This document shows positions 46,940-55,371 of a DNA stretch of 64,000 nt, in pieces. The position numbers were made by a program, and so were the translations under genes. This DNA is from VRUE01 sp963837695 (lineage in GTDB: Bacteria > Actinomycetota > Thermoleophilia > Solirubrobacterales > 70-9). The stretch lies in assembly GCA_963837695.1 (NCBI GenBank), contig CAWINZ010000005.1:1116001-1180000 (forward strand). The letters are read 5' to 3'. Within the stretch, counting starts at the first letter, position 1. Every line of letters begins with the position of its first letter. The notes beneath the pieces were generated by a model that was not told where the DNA came from, did not search any database, and saw only the letters and a list, made by a program, of their open reading frames with translations.

Positions 46940-47455
46940 ATGAGCCTGTCGGCCGACGGCTACGTCGCCGGGCCCGACGGCAGCTTCGATTGGGCGGTCC
47001 CCAGCGAGGAGCTGCACCGGTTCCACAACGAGCGGGTCGCTGCGATAGACGCGCAGCTGCTCGGCCGACGTCTCTACGAGACGATGCTGGTGTGGGACAC
47101 GGAGGAGTTCTCCGAGCCGGTGATGGCGGAGTTCGCCGCGATCTGGCGGCCGCTCGAGAAGATCGTGTTCTCGACCACGCTGACGAGCGTCGAGGGCGGC
47201 AACCGGCTGGCGACGGGAACGCTCGAGGAGGAGATCGCCGCGCTCGGGGAGCGGAGCATCGCGGTCGGCGGCGCCGGGCTCGCGGCGGAATGCATGCGGC
47301 GCGGGCTGATCGACGAGTTCGAGCTGTTCGTCGTCCCGATCGTGGTCGGCGGCGGCACGCCGTACTTCCCGCCCGATGTGCACATCGACCTCGAGCTGCT
47401 CGAGACCCGCACGTTCGGCGCGACCGTGTACCTGCGCTACCGCCAGCGCGGTTAG
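46940..47455 (+). CDS. RibD C-terminal/dihydrofolate reductase-like protein, N-terminus probably frameshifted
   Basis: A 171-residue DHFR-fold protein of the RibD_C group: MSLSADGYVAGPDGSFDW, LGRRLYETMLVW, VFSTTLTSVEGG, SIAVGGAGLAAECMRRGLID and ELFVVPIVVGGGTPYF. Such proteins are NADPH-dependent reductases of unknown substrate. Family members normally begin with about 8 more residues. The frame starting at GTG 46924 reads MISYS and would join SMSLSADGY if one A near 46939 were removed. So a +1 change has probably moved the start to ATG 46940, and the first strand may be lost. Codon use is host-like. Confidence 0.75.
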   Translation: MSLSADGYVAGPDGSFDWAVPSEELHRFHNERVAAIDAQLLGRRLYETMLVWDTEEFSEPVMAEFAAIWRPLEKIVFSTTLTSVEGGNRLATGTLEEEIAALGERSIAVGGAGLAAECMRRGLIDEFELFVVPIVVGGGTPYFPPDVHIDLELLETRTFGATVYLRYRQRG

Positions 47456-47510
47456 CTAAGTGCTGGGGTCATCTGGCCGCGCCTGCTTCACCCGCTAAGG
47501 AGGATCGACC

Positions 47511-47606
47511 CTGGGGCAACAAATGGGGCAACACGCCCCACGTATCCCAGCCGATCCCCACGTAGCTCGATCTTGCGGAAACCGCTTGAAACCGTGCTCC
47601 ACGTAG
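47511..47606 (+). pseudogene. probable integrase C-terminal tail remnant (third copy), beside att core 3
   Basis: The frame reads LGQQMGQHAPRIPADPHVA then RSCGNRLKPCST and stop, paralogous to the remnant at 44498-44596. It ends 23 bases before the truncated att core 3, the same spacing as in the other copy. Nothing resembling the integrase body is upstream; the RibD-like gene ends 55 bases before it. Confidence 0.45.
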
Positions 47607-47629
47607 TCCAGGCGAACTCGCGGACAATG

Positions 47630-47647
47630 CTCATAACCCGAAGGTCG
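47630..47647 (+). repeat. att core 3, truncated tRNA-fMet segment
   Basis: CTCATAACCCGAAGGTCG, 18 bases identical to the anticodon side of the other cores. It then diverges into a reading frame of a conjugation-type ATPase fragment on the other strand. The T arm and acceptor end are lost, so a later recombination or deletion happened here. Confidence 0.6.
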
Positions 47648-47867
47648 TGGCGCTCTGCTCCAGCAGCGCGGCGAGGTTGCCCGAGGCGGCGCCATCGTAG
47701 CTCTGGACCTCATCGAGGAAGACCCAGAAAGGGCGGCGGGCAGCGGGAGCGAGCTCGGACCTGGTTCGCACCACGCGCAACAGGTCGAAAAGGAGCGAGT
47801 TGGCGAGTAGACGCTCGCGGGTGCCGCCTGCGCCGGGGCAGGCGAGGACGATCGTCCCGGAGTCCAT
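47631..47867 (-). pseudogene. fragment of a conjugation-type (VirD4/TraD/HerA-like) ATPase ending in the att core
   Basis: A 78-residue frame with GTIVLACPGAGGTRERLLAN then SLLFDLLRVV and the Walker-B region RRPFWVFLDEVQSYDGAASG with NLAALLEQS, typical of the second half of type IV secretion/conjugation ATPases. There is no P-loop, and the protein stops at TTFGL, a sequence read out of the att core. Family members are 400-700 residues, so both ends are missing. It is evidence that an integrative conjugative element once occupied this site. Confidence 0.65.
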
Positions 47868-47936
47868 CCGACTCGTGAGAATCTAAACCAGGCGCATCAT
47901 GCGTCAATCACGACGTATCCTGGTAAGGTATGGAAC

Positions 47937-49115
47937 GTGCCCCGCGAGCCAAGCGCCATCCTCTTTCCGACCGACCAGCCGCTTCCCGCGGAGCTCTTGA
48001 TCGGCCGCGGCGAGGACGTGCGGGAGATCGCCGTGACGCTTGCCGGCGGCGGGCACCTGGTGATCTCCGCCCCCCGGCGAACTGGGAAGACCAGCGTCTG
48101 CGACGCCGCTCTGCGCCGCCTTGAAGACGACGGCCTCTACGTCGTCGAAGTCGATCTCTTCCGCATCGCCTCGGCCGCCGAGCTGGCCGAAGCGCTGGTC
48201 GCCCAGACGATCGCCAACCGCTCGGCGCTGCGGCGGGTCGTCCACCAGGCCCGCGAGGCCGGGCGCCTGGTCGCCGACGCGGCCGGCGTCTCGGCGGTGG
48301 TCAAATCGAAGACCGAGCTTGGCGAGGAGATGGAGATCGCCTTCACGCCGCACCTCGCCCGTCGCGACCCCGAGCGCTACCTCGACTACGCCCTCGCCCT
48401 CCCTGGCCGTATCGGCGATGCCGACGGCAAGCGCGTCGTCCTCTTCTTCGACGAGTTCCAGGAGATCGCCGGCCCGCGCGCCCCCTACGGGGACCCCGAC
48501 GCGCTGACCAAGCGGATGCGGGCGATCTTTCAGCGCAGCCCCCAGCTGAGCCTGCTCTTCGCGGGGTCGATCGAGCACCTGATGCGTGACCTCTTCACGC
48601 CTCGCCAGCGTGCCCTCAGCCAGTTCGGCAGCTTCCACGAGCTGCGGCCGATCGCGGCGGAGGATTGGGCCGAGGGCCTCGCCGCCCGCTTCGCCCTGGA
48701 CGATTGCGAGGTCGACGAGCTCGCCTTGCGCCGGTTGGTCGAGCTCGGAGCCGGGCATCCCCGGGCGACGATGCTGATCGCCCAGAAGACCCACATGACC
48801 GCGGTGCTGCTGGAGACTCGCGCGATCGATCTGCCCGCGGTCGAGCAGGGCTATCGCGCTGCCCTGGAAGGCGAGCGCGTCAACCACGAGCAGAGCGTCG
48901 AACGGCTGCGCGGTGTCCACCGTTATGCCCTGGAGGTGGCCCGTCGCATCGCCCGCGGCGAGCCCCCCTACCGCGATCTACCCCGCAACTCGGTGCGGCG
49001 CGCGCTCGAAGAGTTGCGGGGGATCGGGATCGCCCGCAGCGAGAGCCGGGGCGATTGGCGAATTACCGATCCCTTGCTCGCTCGCTACCTCGCCGAGCTC
49101 GACCCGCTGCTCTGA
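47937..49115 (+). CDS. AAA/STAND-type ATPase (archaeal ATPase-like, ATPase_2)
   Basis: A 392-residue P-loop protein. IGRGEDVREIAVTLAGG introduces Walker A VISAPRRTGKTSVCDA (near residue 44), Walker B VVLFFDEFQEIAGP follows near 165, sensor 1 LSLLFAGSIEHLM, and a C-terminal winged helix (YRDLPRNSVRRALEELRGIG with SRGDWRITDPLLARYL). This is the archaeal-type SWACOS/STAND ATPase plan, found with defence or regulatory partners. No partner gene follows. It starts at GTG 47937, 7 bases after a TAAGGT hexamer, so it is probably leaderless. It lies just inside att core 3. Confidence 0.8.
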   Translation: MPREPSAILFPTDQPLPAELLIGRGEDVREIAVTLAGGGHLVISAPRRTGKTSVCDAALRRLEDDGLYVVEVDLFRIASAAELAEALVAQTIANRSALRRVVHQAREAGRLVADAAGVSAVVKSKTELGEEMEIAFTPHLARRDPERYLDYALALPGRIGDADGKRVVLFFDEFQEIAGPRAPYGDPDALTKRMRAIFQRSPQLSLLFAGSIEHLMRDLFTPRQRALSQFGSFHELRPIAAEDWAEGLAARFALDDCEVDELALRRLVELGAGHPRATMLIAQKTHMTAVLLETRAIDLPAVEQGYRAALEGERVNHEQSVERLRGVHRYALEVARRIARGEPPYRDLPRNSVRRALEELRGIGIARSESRGDWRITDPLLARYLAELDPLL

Positions 49116-49477
49116 GTGTCGCAGCGGGAAGTAGAGGAACGGACGCTTCTGTGCGGTCAGCTCCATTGACGTCGTCAGGCCGCCCTGGACGACCGCGGCG
49201 CACTTCCTTGAGTTCGAGGCGGTCGCGCACGAGCAGTCCGACCTTGCCGACGAGCGGCAAAAGGTCCAGCAGCTCGGGGAAGCCTTTGGGATGAGGAGCG
49301 AGGATCTGATCGATCGCAGCTAGTTCGCTCGATCACCAGCGTGAGCATCCGTCCCCCGTTCGTCTGTCCGATAAGCAGAAGCCGCTCGGCCCCGCTACCT
49401 CGGGACATCCGAGCACGCCGCCAGCCCCGAACGTGGTTCTTGCTCGGAGTGAGCCTACGCAGCTGTGTGACCAATGT
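49116..49477 (+). other. 362-base gap with a short coding-like remnant (to about 49323)
   Basis: No complete gene. One plus-strand frame, about 49159-49323, has host-like codons. It reads VVRPPWTTAAHFLEFEAVAH, then DLADERQKVQQLGEAFGM, and stops at TAG 49321, without a plausible start. It may be the 3' end of a lost gene. The remaining 150 bases, before the convergent RCC1-repeat gene, show nothing I can name. Confidence 0.35.
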
Positions 49478-51955
49478 TCAGAATTCGACCGACGCTCCGC
49501 CCCAACAGGTGACGGTGCCATCGCTGCGACGTGCGCAGCCGTGAAAGCGTCCTGAGTCGATTTCGACGTAACTTCCGGCCGGGGCCAGGTTCTCCCCGTG
49601 GCCTCCTTCTCCCCAGCAGGAGATCGTGCCCCCGGACCGGAGCGCACAGGTGTGATAACCGGCTGCTGACACTTCCGTGAAAGTGCCGCTGGGGACGTTC
49701 GTCTGTCCCTGAGCGTCGTAGCCCCAGCAGAAAAGTTCGTCCGCCGAGTTCAAGGCACAGAGATGCTCGGCGCCGCCGCTGATCTGTGTGAATGGGCCGC
49801 TCTCTTCGGTGATTGGCAATCCAAAGACGGGGTCGCCCCAGCAGACAACAGAGCCGGAGGTACGAAGTCCGCAGCTGTAGTCGTCGCCGACCGTGAGCTG
49901 GCTATAGCTCCCGGCCGGGGGGTTGGTCTGCCCCCCGCTGGGGTCGCCCCAGCATTTCGCCGATCCAGTGGGGGTAAGAGCGCAGGCGTGGTTGCTGTCG
50001 GAAGCCACCTGGGTATAGCTGCCCGCCGGCGGGGGCGGCGGTTCAAAGCCCCAACAGCCGAGCGTCCCGTTGGTTCGGACCCCGCAGGTGAAAGTCTCGC
50101 CGGATGAGATGGCCAAGAAAGGTTCATTCGGCGGCAGGGTTTCGTTGCTGGCGTGCCATCCCCAGCATTCCACCGCCCCGCCGGAGCGCAGGCCGCACGA
50201 AAAGTCCCATCCGGAGGTCACTTGGGTGAAGCTTCCCCCGGGAGCGGTCGCCTGGATCCTCCCCGACGCTCCTTTCGAGGAGCCGCTGTCGCCACCGCCT
50301 GAACCCGATCCGCCTCCGTTGCCCACGCACCACGGACCTCCGAGATTCGCCGGCCTCGTCGTGAGGGACGCCAGCTTCGCGCTCCAGCGCTTCACGAGAA
50401 CTTGCAGCCGCACGCCTAGGTTGGCCTTGAGCTTGGCGGTAGCAGTGAGGCACCCAGGCTGGTCGGTACCGGTGGCGAGCTCGAAGTCGGGGCCGAAGGC
50501 GCCGTAGATTCCGGCCTGGACTGCCCAGTTGCCCTCGCCCGCTCCGAACATCACCGATAGGTCGCCGCCCGCGAACAAGGAGGCCCCGATGGCCGCGGTG
50601 GCATGAAAATCCACCGGGTCGGCGCTGTGCGCGAGGCGCGCCTTGAACGGAGAGAAGCCGTTCTGTTCGAGGGTGATGGCCCAGTAGTGATGTTGGGAAA
50701 GCGAGACGGTGCCCGATCCCGAAACCTCGAATTTCAGCGTCGGCTCGAGATACATCGTCACCGGGACCGGGCCGACGGCGCCGAGCGGGAAGGCGAGTCG
50801 GTGGCTCTCACGGAAGGAGTCCGACAATTCGCAGCTGAAGGAGCTCTTCGCCTGGAATCCGATGCTGGCCTGAGCCTCGCCGTGGACCTGCATCAGGAAG
50901 AACGGGTCGCGGTGCGGGAAGAAGCTGCCCTCGTCGAAGTCGTCGAGCGCGTGCAGATGGCTGAGTTCGATGCTGAGTGGCATGGGCCGCGTCGAACTGA
51001 AGGCGCTGTCCGCCGACGTCGACCGGCCGGAGCTCTTGCACGAGAAGACGGACCCAAGGCCGGAGGCGTCGGCGAACGAGGCAGGGCCGGAAATGCGTAT
51101 CGCTCCCGACCTGCTTCGCGAACCGACCGGTCGACCGCGCGAGTCCACGACCAGCGGCGTGACGTCTTCATCGAAGTGGAGGGAAACGTTGTCCAAGACC
51201 TGGTCGATCGCCGCCTGCCTGAGGCCGACGGCCCAGCCCTTCCCCGAGGAAGAGACCCGGACGACCGACGCGAACATGCCGAAGGGCAGCGTGGATGAAG
51301 GCCCGAGTGCGGCATGGCCGCCAACCACCGGCTTCGCACTTCCGGGCACAAGCTCGACCAGCGTCTCACCCGAAGGCCCCGCCTTGGCGGAACTCACCTC
51401 GTTGCCTGCGTAGATCCGCGTAGTGGCAGGCACGGAGTAGGCGGCAGAACCGTGCGCGCCGATCCGCAGCGTCGTGACCCGGCCGACAAGCCTCTTGCCC
51501 CCCCTGCCGAGCGCGATCGCCCTTACCGCGACCTTCGAGGTGCGGCGTTGCACTTTCCAACGGACGGAGAACCTGCCGCGCTTGCGTATCGGAACCCGCC
51601 CATGCACAGCCTTCCAGCGGTCCCCATGGCGCATCTGCACCAACGCACGCCCGAAGCCCCGGGCAGGAGTAACCACTCCCTGGGCAGCAAGGACACCGCG
51701 ACGGACTAGCAGCAGATGTACCGCGACCCGCCTTCGATGACCGCCGCCCCCGCGCTTATGGGGGCGGCTTGCACGGAGAACCCTCCGGGAAGATTCCCCA
51801 CTCGCACCTATGGCGTGGGTTCGGGCCGTCGTCCCGCTTGCGCTGGCAGCCGTCAGCACGCTCGATCCCAACGTGACAGGGCCTCGGCCCTGTGCGGCTG
51901 CACCAGGAGCAATCGATAGCGCTCCGGCGAGAGCCAGGATCAAGATCAGCCCCAT
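49478..51955 (-). CDS. secreted protein with C-terminal RCC1-like (Cys-Trp-Gly) repeats
   Basis: From ATG 51955 the protein has 825 residues. It begins with a signal peptide (MGLILILALAGALSIAPGAAA). About 70-180 is basic and beta-rich (RRTSKVAVRAIALGRGGKR). The middle (about 190-590) is unassigned beta-type sequence. A Gly/Ser linker (GNGGGSGSGGGDSGSSKG) leads to seven RCC1-like blades (about 610-825), each with a 'CAL/CGL ... CWG' pattern, such as NHACALTPTGSAKCWG and YSCGLRTSGSVVCWG. The paired Cys suggest disulfide-stabilised blades outside the cell. RCC1-repeat exoproteins occur in soil actinobacteria and myxobacteria with unknown ligands. A start at 52135 is less likely because it precedes the signal peptide. 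Confidence 0.75.
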   Translation of the reverse strand: MGLILILALAGALSIAPGAAAQGRGPVTLGSSVLTAASASGTTARTHAIGASGESSRRVLRASRPHKRGGGGHRRRVAVHLLLVRRGVLAAQGVVTPARGFGRALVQMRHGDRWKAVHGRVPIRKRGRFSVRWKVQRRTSKVAVRAIALGRGGKRLVGRVTTLRIGAHGSAAYSVPATTRIYAGNEVSSAKAGPSGETLVELVPGSAKPVVGGHAALGPSSTLPFGMFASVVRVSSSGKGWAVGLRQAAIDQVLDNVSLHFDEDVTPLVVDSRGRPVGSRSRSGAIRISGPASFADASGLGSVFSCKSSGRSTSADSAFSSTRPMPLSIELSHLHALDDFDEGSFFPHRDPFFLMQVHGEAQASIGFQAKSSFSCELSDSFRESHRLAFPLGAVGPVPVTMYLEPTLKFEVSGSGTVSLSQHHYWAITLEQNGFSPFKARLAHSADPVDFHATAAIGASLFAGGDLSVMFGAGEGNWAVQAGIYGAFGPDFELATGTDQPGCLTATAKLKANLGVRLQVLVKRWSAKLASLTTRPANLGGPWCVGNGGGSGSGGGDSGSSKGASGRIQATAPGGSFTQVTSGWDFSCGLRSGGAVECWGWHASNETLPPNEPFLAISSGETFTCGVRTNGTLGCWGFEPPPPPAGSYTQVASDSNHACALTPTGSAKCWGDPSGGQTNPPAGSYSQLTVGDDYSCGLRTSGSVVCWGDPVFGLPITEESGPFTQISGGAEHLCALNSADELFCWGYDAQGQTNVPSGTFTEVSAAGYHTCALRSGGTISCWGEGGHGENLAPAGSYVEIDSGRFHGCARRSDGTVTCWGGASVEF

Positions 51956-52061
51956 CGGAGTGCCGGCCCGAGTATCGCGAGCGCGCGCCTCGGCCCGTCT
52001 CTGCAACAAATTCAGTCTACCGCCGGAGGAGGCAAGGTTCAGAGCGACGTGTGCCCCCTGC

Positions 52062-52520
52062 TCAGCGCTCAAGTCGGCATCCCGTCTGACTGAGTTCAAG
52101 GCTGACGTGATCGAGACGGTGCGCGCTGTACGCATTGAAATAGATCACCAACCGGCCCGGGAGCGTTTCTCCGGCGATACGTATCTTTACCCAGGCCCCC
52201 ACGGAGTACCAGATTACGTTCGAGCGAGTACGCGAAACCCGCCGGTTCACCATTTGGCGACCGAGGACTTTTGCGGCGGCGCCATGATAGGCGCTGCAAG
52301 CTCCGGTGGTGCCGTGGGTACCGATTTGGAGAGAGCGCACAAAAGCCGTTGCCCCCGGCTTGCGCCTTTCGAGTACAAAGCTGGAATGTGGCCCGCCTAA
52401 CTTCCACTTTCCGGCGCGTGGCGGATAGTTGACCCCGGAACCCTTGGAACTGGCAGCCGTCGGCGAGATGACCGCCACGCATAACGCGATGAGCAAAATG
52501 CTCGGTACTCGAAGCTTCAT
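52062..52520 (-). CDS. small secreted hypothetical protein
   Basis: A 152-residue protein with a clear signal peptide (MKLRVPSILLIALCVAVISP then TAASS). The mature part looks beta-rich (KLGGPHSSFVLERRKPGATA, NVIWYSVGAWVKIRIAG) and contains two cysteines (GACSAYHG and TGCRLER) that may pair. I recognise no family. It precedes the RCC1-repeat gene on the same strand with a gap of 106 bases, so the two may be expressed together. GC looks lower than in most neighbours, consistent with acquisition. Confidence 0.6.
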   Translation of the reverse strand: MKLRVPSILLIALCVAVISPTAASSKGSGVNYPPRAGKWKLGGPHSSFVLERRKPGATAFVRSLQIGTHGTTGACSAYHGAAAKVLGRQMVNRRVSRTRSNVIWYSVGAWVKIRIAGETLPGRLVIYFNAYSAHRLDHVSLELSQTGCRLER

Positions 52521-52691
52521 GAGATGCCCCTCTATTTCGCTTTCTAGTGAATCAAGGAGAGCGGAGTTCGAAAGAGTTCGTGCCGCAGCCTATCCACTCA
52601 CTTGCCGGACAAGGCTGTGAACCGAAAAGGTCGGCGGCCGCTGACGGGGCTCGGCGATATTCCTGGTGCTGGTCCCACGGCAGGCCGCTCG

Positions 52692-52720
52692 TTATAGAGA
52701 ACGAGTCTCATTCTTATGTT
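52692..52720 (+). promoter_or_regulatory. znuA promoter with Zur/Fur-type palindrome in the spacer
   Basis: TTATAG (52692-52697) and TATGTT (52715-52720) are separated by 17 bases. That spacer is a near-palindrome, AGAACGAG T CTCATTCT (52698-52714), of the Fur/Zur box type. Bound repressor would block polymerase directly. The Fur-family gene at the end of the operon is the obvious candidate. The GTG start of znuA is 12 bases downstream. Confidence 0.6.
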
Positions 52721-52731
52721 ATCGTGCGCGC

Positions 52732-53664
52732 GTGCCCCGATCGAGCGCCCGTGCCTCCGCTGCTCTCTTCATCCTCTCCGCGCTGGCGCTGGCGCTGCTC
52801 GCCGGGTGCGGGGGGTCGGGCTCGAGCGCCACCAGCTCCTCCGGCAAGCTGAACGTCGTCGCCGCCGAGGACTTCTGGGGCAGCATCGCGGAACAGCTCG
52901 GCGGCGATCGGGTCGAGGTGACGAACATCGTCACCAACCCCGCCGCCGATCCCCACGAGTACGAACCGAGCTCAGAAGACGCGCGCACGATGGCCGCAGC
53001 CCAGCTGGCGATCGTCAACGGCATCGGCTATGACCCGTGGGCCTCGAAGCTGCTCGCCGCCAACCCCAGCTCGGGGCGCACGGTCCTGACGGTCGGCGAC
53101 CTGCTCGGCTTGAAGGAAGGGGACAACCCCCACCAGTGGTACTCGCCGGCCTCCGTGCAGAAGGTGATTGAGCAGCTCAGCGCCGACTACAAGCGGGCCG
53201 ACCCCGGCCACGCCGCCTACTTCGACGCCCAGCAGCACCGCTTCGAGACGGTCGGCCTCGCGCGCTACCACGGCCTGATCTCCCAGATCCGCTCGCGTTA
53301 TGCGGGCACCCCGGTCGGCGCCTCGGAGAGCATCTTCGCGGCGCTCGCGCCCTCTCTGGGCCTGAAGCTCCTCACCCCGACCGGGTTCCTCGACGCGATC
53401 TCCGAGGGCACCGACCCGACTCCCACCGACAAGGCGACGACCGACAGCCAGATCGCCGACCGCCAGATCAAGGTCTGGGTCTACAACAGCCAGAACGCGA
53501 CCCCTGACGTGCAGCGTCTGAACGACGACGCCAGGGCGGCGGGCATCGCGGTCGCCACCGTGACCGAGACGATGACCCCCGAAGGCGCCGGCTTCCAGGC
53601 GTGGCAATCGCGCCAGCTGGAAGGGCTGGCGGCGGCGCTCGCCAAGGCAGGCGAAGGGAGGTGA
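52732..53664 (+). CDS. znuA: zinc (metal) ABC transporter substrate-binding lipoprotein ZnuA-like
   Basis: From GTG 52732 the protein has 310 residues. A lipoprotein signal with lipobox LLAGCGG anchors it outside the membrane. It belongs to the cluster A-I metal-binding family: KLNVVAAEDFWGSIAEQLGG, the first His ligand in TNPAADPHEYEPSSED, the second in GDNPHQWYSPASV, and a conserved Glu in GASESIFAALAPSLG. The fourth ligand near KVWVYNSQ is not the usual Asp/Glu-rich site. There is no His-rich loop. It is the first gene of znuA-C-B-B-fur, each gene overlapping or abutting the next. Confidence 0.88.
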   Translation: MPRSSARASAALFILSALALALLAGCGGSGSSATSSSGKLNVVAAEDFWGSIAEQLGGDRVEVTNIVTNPAADPHEYEPSSEDARTMAAAQLAIVNGIGYDPWASKLLAANPSSGRTVLTVGDLLGLKEGDNPHQWYSPASVQKVIEQLSADYKRADPGHAAYFDAQQHRFETVGLARYHGLISQIRSRYAGTPVGASESIFAALAPSLGLKLLTPTGFLDAISEGTDPTPTDKATTDSQIADRQIKVWVYNSQNATPDVQRLNDDARAAGIAVATVTETMTPEGAGFQAWQSRQLEGLAAALAKAGEGR

Positions 53665-53666
53665 GC

Positions 53667-54488
53667 ATGGAGGCGATCCGGCTCGCGACGGCTACGGCGA
53701 AACGCGGCGGCCAGCCGGTCTGGTCGGGCGTCGATCTCAGCGTCGGCCAGGGCGAGTTCGTCGCGGTGCTCGGTCCCAACGGCTCGGGGAAGTCGACCCT
53801 TCTCCACGTCCTGCTCGGCCTCCTGCCGTTGAGCGACGGGACCGCGACGGTCCTCTCCGGCCCGCCCGGCTCGGCCAACTCCCAGATCGGCTACCTGCCG
53901 CAGCGGCGCAGCTTCGATGCCGGCACGCGGGTTCGCGGGCTCGACCTGGTGCGCCTCGGCCTCGACGGGACCCGCTGGGGTTTTCCGTTGCCGGCGCGCA
54001 TCAGCCCCGGCGGGCGCGCTGCGGCCCGCCGCGTCGAGGAGGCGATCGAGCTTGTCGGCGCGAGCGCCTATGCCGCGCGGCCGATCGGGGCGCTCTCCGG
54101 CGGCGAGCAGCAGCGGCTGCTGATCGCCCAGGCGCTCATCCGCCGTCCTCGCATCCTCCTGCTCGACGAGCCGCTCGACAGCCTCGACCTCTCCAACCAG
54201 GGCGGGGTCGCGGCACTCGTGCAGCGGATCTGCCGGGAGGAGGGGGTGACCGTCCTGCTGGTCGCCCATGACGTCAACCCGATCCTGCCCTACCTCGACC
54301 GGGTCATCTACTTCGCTGGAGGCGGCGGCGTCGAAGGGACCCCGCGCGAAGTCATCACCGGCCCGACCCTGAGTCGCCTCTACGGCGTGCCGGTCGAGGT
54401 GCTCGAGAGCTCAGATGGCCGCCTCGTCGTCGTCGGCACCCCGGAGCCGCCCGCCCACCACCACTCCCGCCACGATCATGCCCACTGA
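53667..54488 (+). CDS. znuC: zinc ABC transporter ATP-binding protein ZnuC-like
   Basis: A 273-residue ABC ATPase from ATG 53667, preceded by GGGAGGTGAGC. Walker A is LGPNGSGKSTLLHVL, the Q loop lies at IGYLPQRRSF, the signature is GALSGGEQQRLLIAQAL, Walker B is ILLLDEPLDSLDL and the switch His is VAHDVNP. The last residues are His-rich (PPAHHHSRHDHAH), a feature of zinc-handling proteins and good support for zinc as substrate. Two bases separate it from znuA, and its end overlaps the first permease gene by 11 bases. Confidence 0.9.
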   Translation: MEAIRLATATAKRGGQPVWSGVDLSVGQGEFVAVLGPNGSGKSTLLHVLLGLLPLSDGTATVLSGPPGSANSQIGYLPQRRSFDAGTRVRGLDLVRLGLDGTRWGFPLPARISPGGRAAARRVEEAIELVGASAYAARPIGALSGGEQQRLLIAQALIRRPRILLLDEPLDSLDLSNQGGVAALVQRICREEGVTVLLVAHDVNPILPYLDRVIYFAGGGGVEGTPREVITGPTLSRLYGVPVEVLESSDGRLVVVGTPEPPAHHHSRHDHAH

Positions 54489-55371
54489 GCTCGCCGGCCT
54501 CTCCTGGAACCCGGTCAGCGACCTCGAACAGCTGACCGAATTTCCCTTCATGGTGCAGGCGCTCGAGGCCGGCACGATCGTCGCCGTGATGGCGGGGGCG
54601 ATCGGCTGGTTTATGGTGCTGCGCCGCCAGACCTTCGCCGGTCACACGCTCTCGGTCGTCGCCTTCCCCGGCGCGGCCGGCGCCACGCTGGTGGGCCTGC
54701 CGATCGCGCTCGGCTACTTCGGCGCCTGCGCGATCGCGGCGCTCGCGCTCTCGGCGGTCGGCCGCGGCGAGCGGGGGGGACCCAGCAGCGAGTCGGCGGC
54801 AATCGGCACGGTGCAGGCGTTCGGCCTCGGCCTCGGCTTCCTCTTCGTCACCCTCTACAGCGGCCAGCTCAGCGACCTCCAGTCGCTGTTGTTCGGAACC
54901 TTCCTCGGGATCACCGCCACTCAGGTTCAGACGTTGCTCTGGGTTGCGCTGGCAGCCCTCGCGCTCCTTGCCCTGATCGGTCGACCGCTGTTGTTCGCCT
55001 CGGTCGACGGCGCCGTCGCCCGCGCGGCGGGGGTGCCGACCGGCGCGCTCGCGCTGGCCTTCCTGCTGCTGCTCGGGCTGGCCGTGGCGGCGACGGCGGA
55101 GATAACGGGCGCGCTGCTGGTCTTCGCCCTGCTCGTCACGCCGGCGGCCACCGCGCAGCAGGTCACCGCCCGTCCGGGTCCTGGTCTGGCGCTCTCGGTG
55201 GTGCTCGCCCTCGCCGTCACCTGGCTCGGCCTCGCGATCGCCTACTTCTCGCCCTACCCGGTCGGGTTTTGGGTGACGAGCCTCTCCTTCGGCATCTACG
55301 TCGCGGTTCGGCTCCTTCTGGGAGCCCTTGCCCGCCGTCGCGGCCCGGAGCCGCTCGGAGCGCCCGCCTGA
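54478..55371 (+). CDS. zinc ABC transporter permease, first subunit
   Basis: A 297-residue ABC-3 family (ZnuB/MntB) membrane protein with about eight helices. Landmarks are FMVQALEAGTIVAVMAGAIG at the N-terminus, VLRRQTFAGHTLSVVAFPGA, FGTFLGITATQVQ, AEITGALLVFALLVTPAATA (the conserved helix of the family) and SLSFGIYVAVRLLLG. It overlaps znuC and is followed directly (TGATG) by a second permease gene of the same family, so the transporter is likely a heterodimer in the membrane, unlike the ZnuB homodimer of E. coli. Confidence 0.88.
   Translation: MPTELAGLSWNPVSDLEQLTEFPFMVQALEAGTIVAVMAGAIGWFMVLRRQTFAGHTLSVVAFPGAAGATLVGLPIALGYFGACAIAALALSAVGRGERGGPSSESAAIGTVQAFGLGLGFLFVTLYSGQLSDLQSLLFGTFLGITATQVQTLLWVALAALALLALIGRPLLFASVDGAVARAAGVPTGALALAFLLLLGLAVAATAEITGALLVFALLVTPAATAQQVTARPGPGLALSVVLALAVTWLGLAIAYFSPYPVGFWVTSLSFGIYVAVRLLLGALARRRGPEPLGAPA

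Noticed and set aside
46924..47565. 213-codon frame starting MISYSNEPVG as a separate protein
   Set aside because: Apart from the first five codons it is an Arg/Ala-rich shadow of the RibD/DHFR-like gene. Only its start is informative, for the frameshift.
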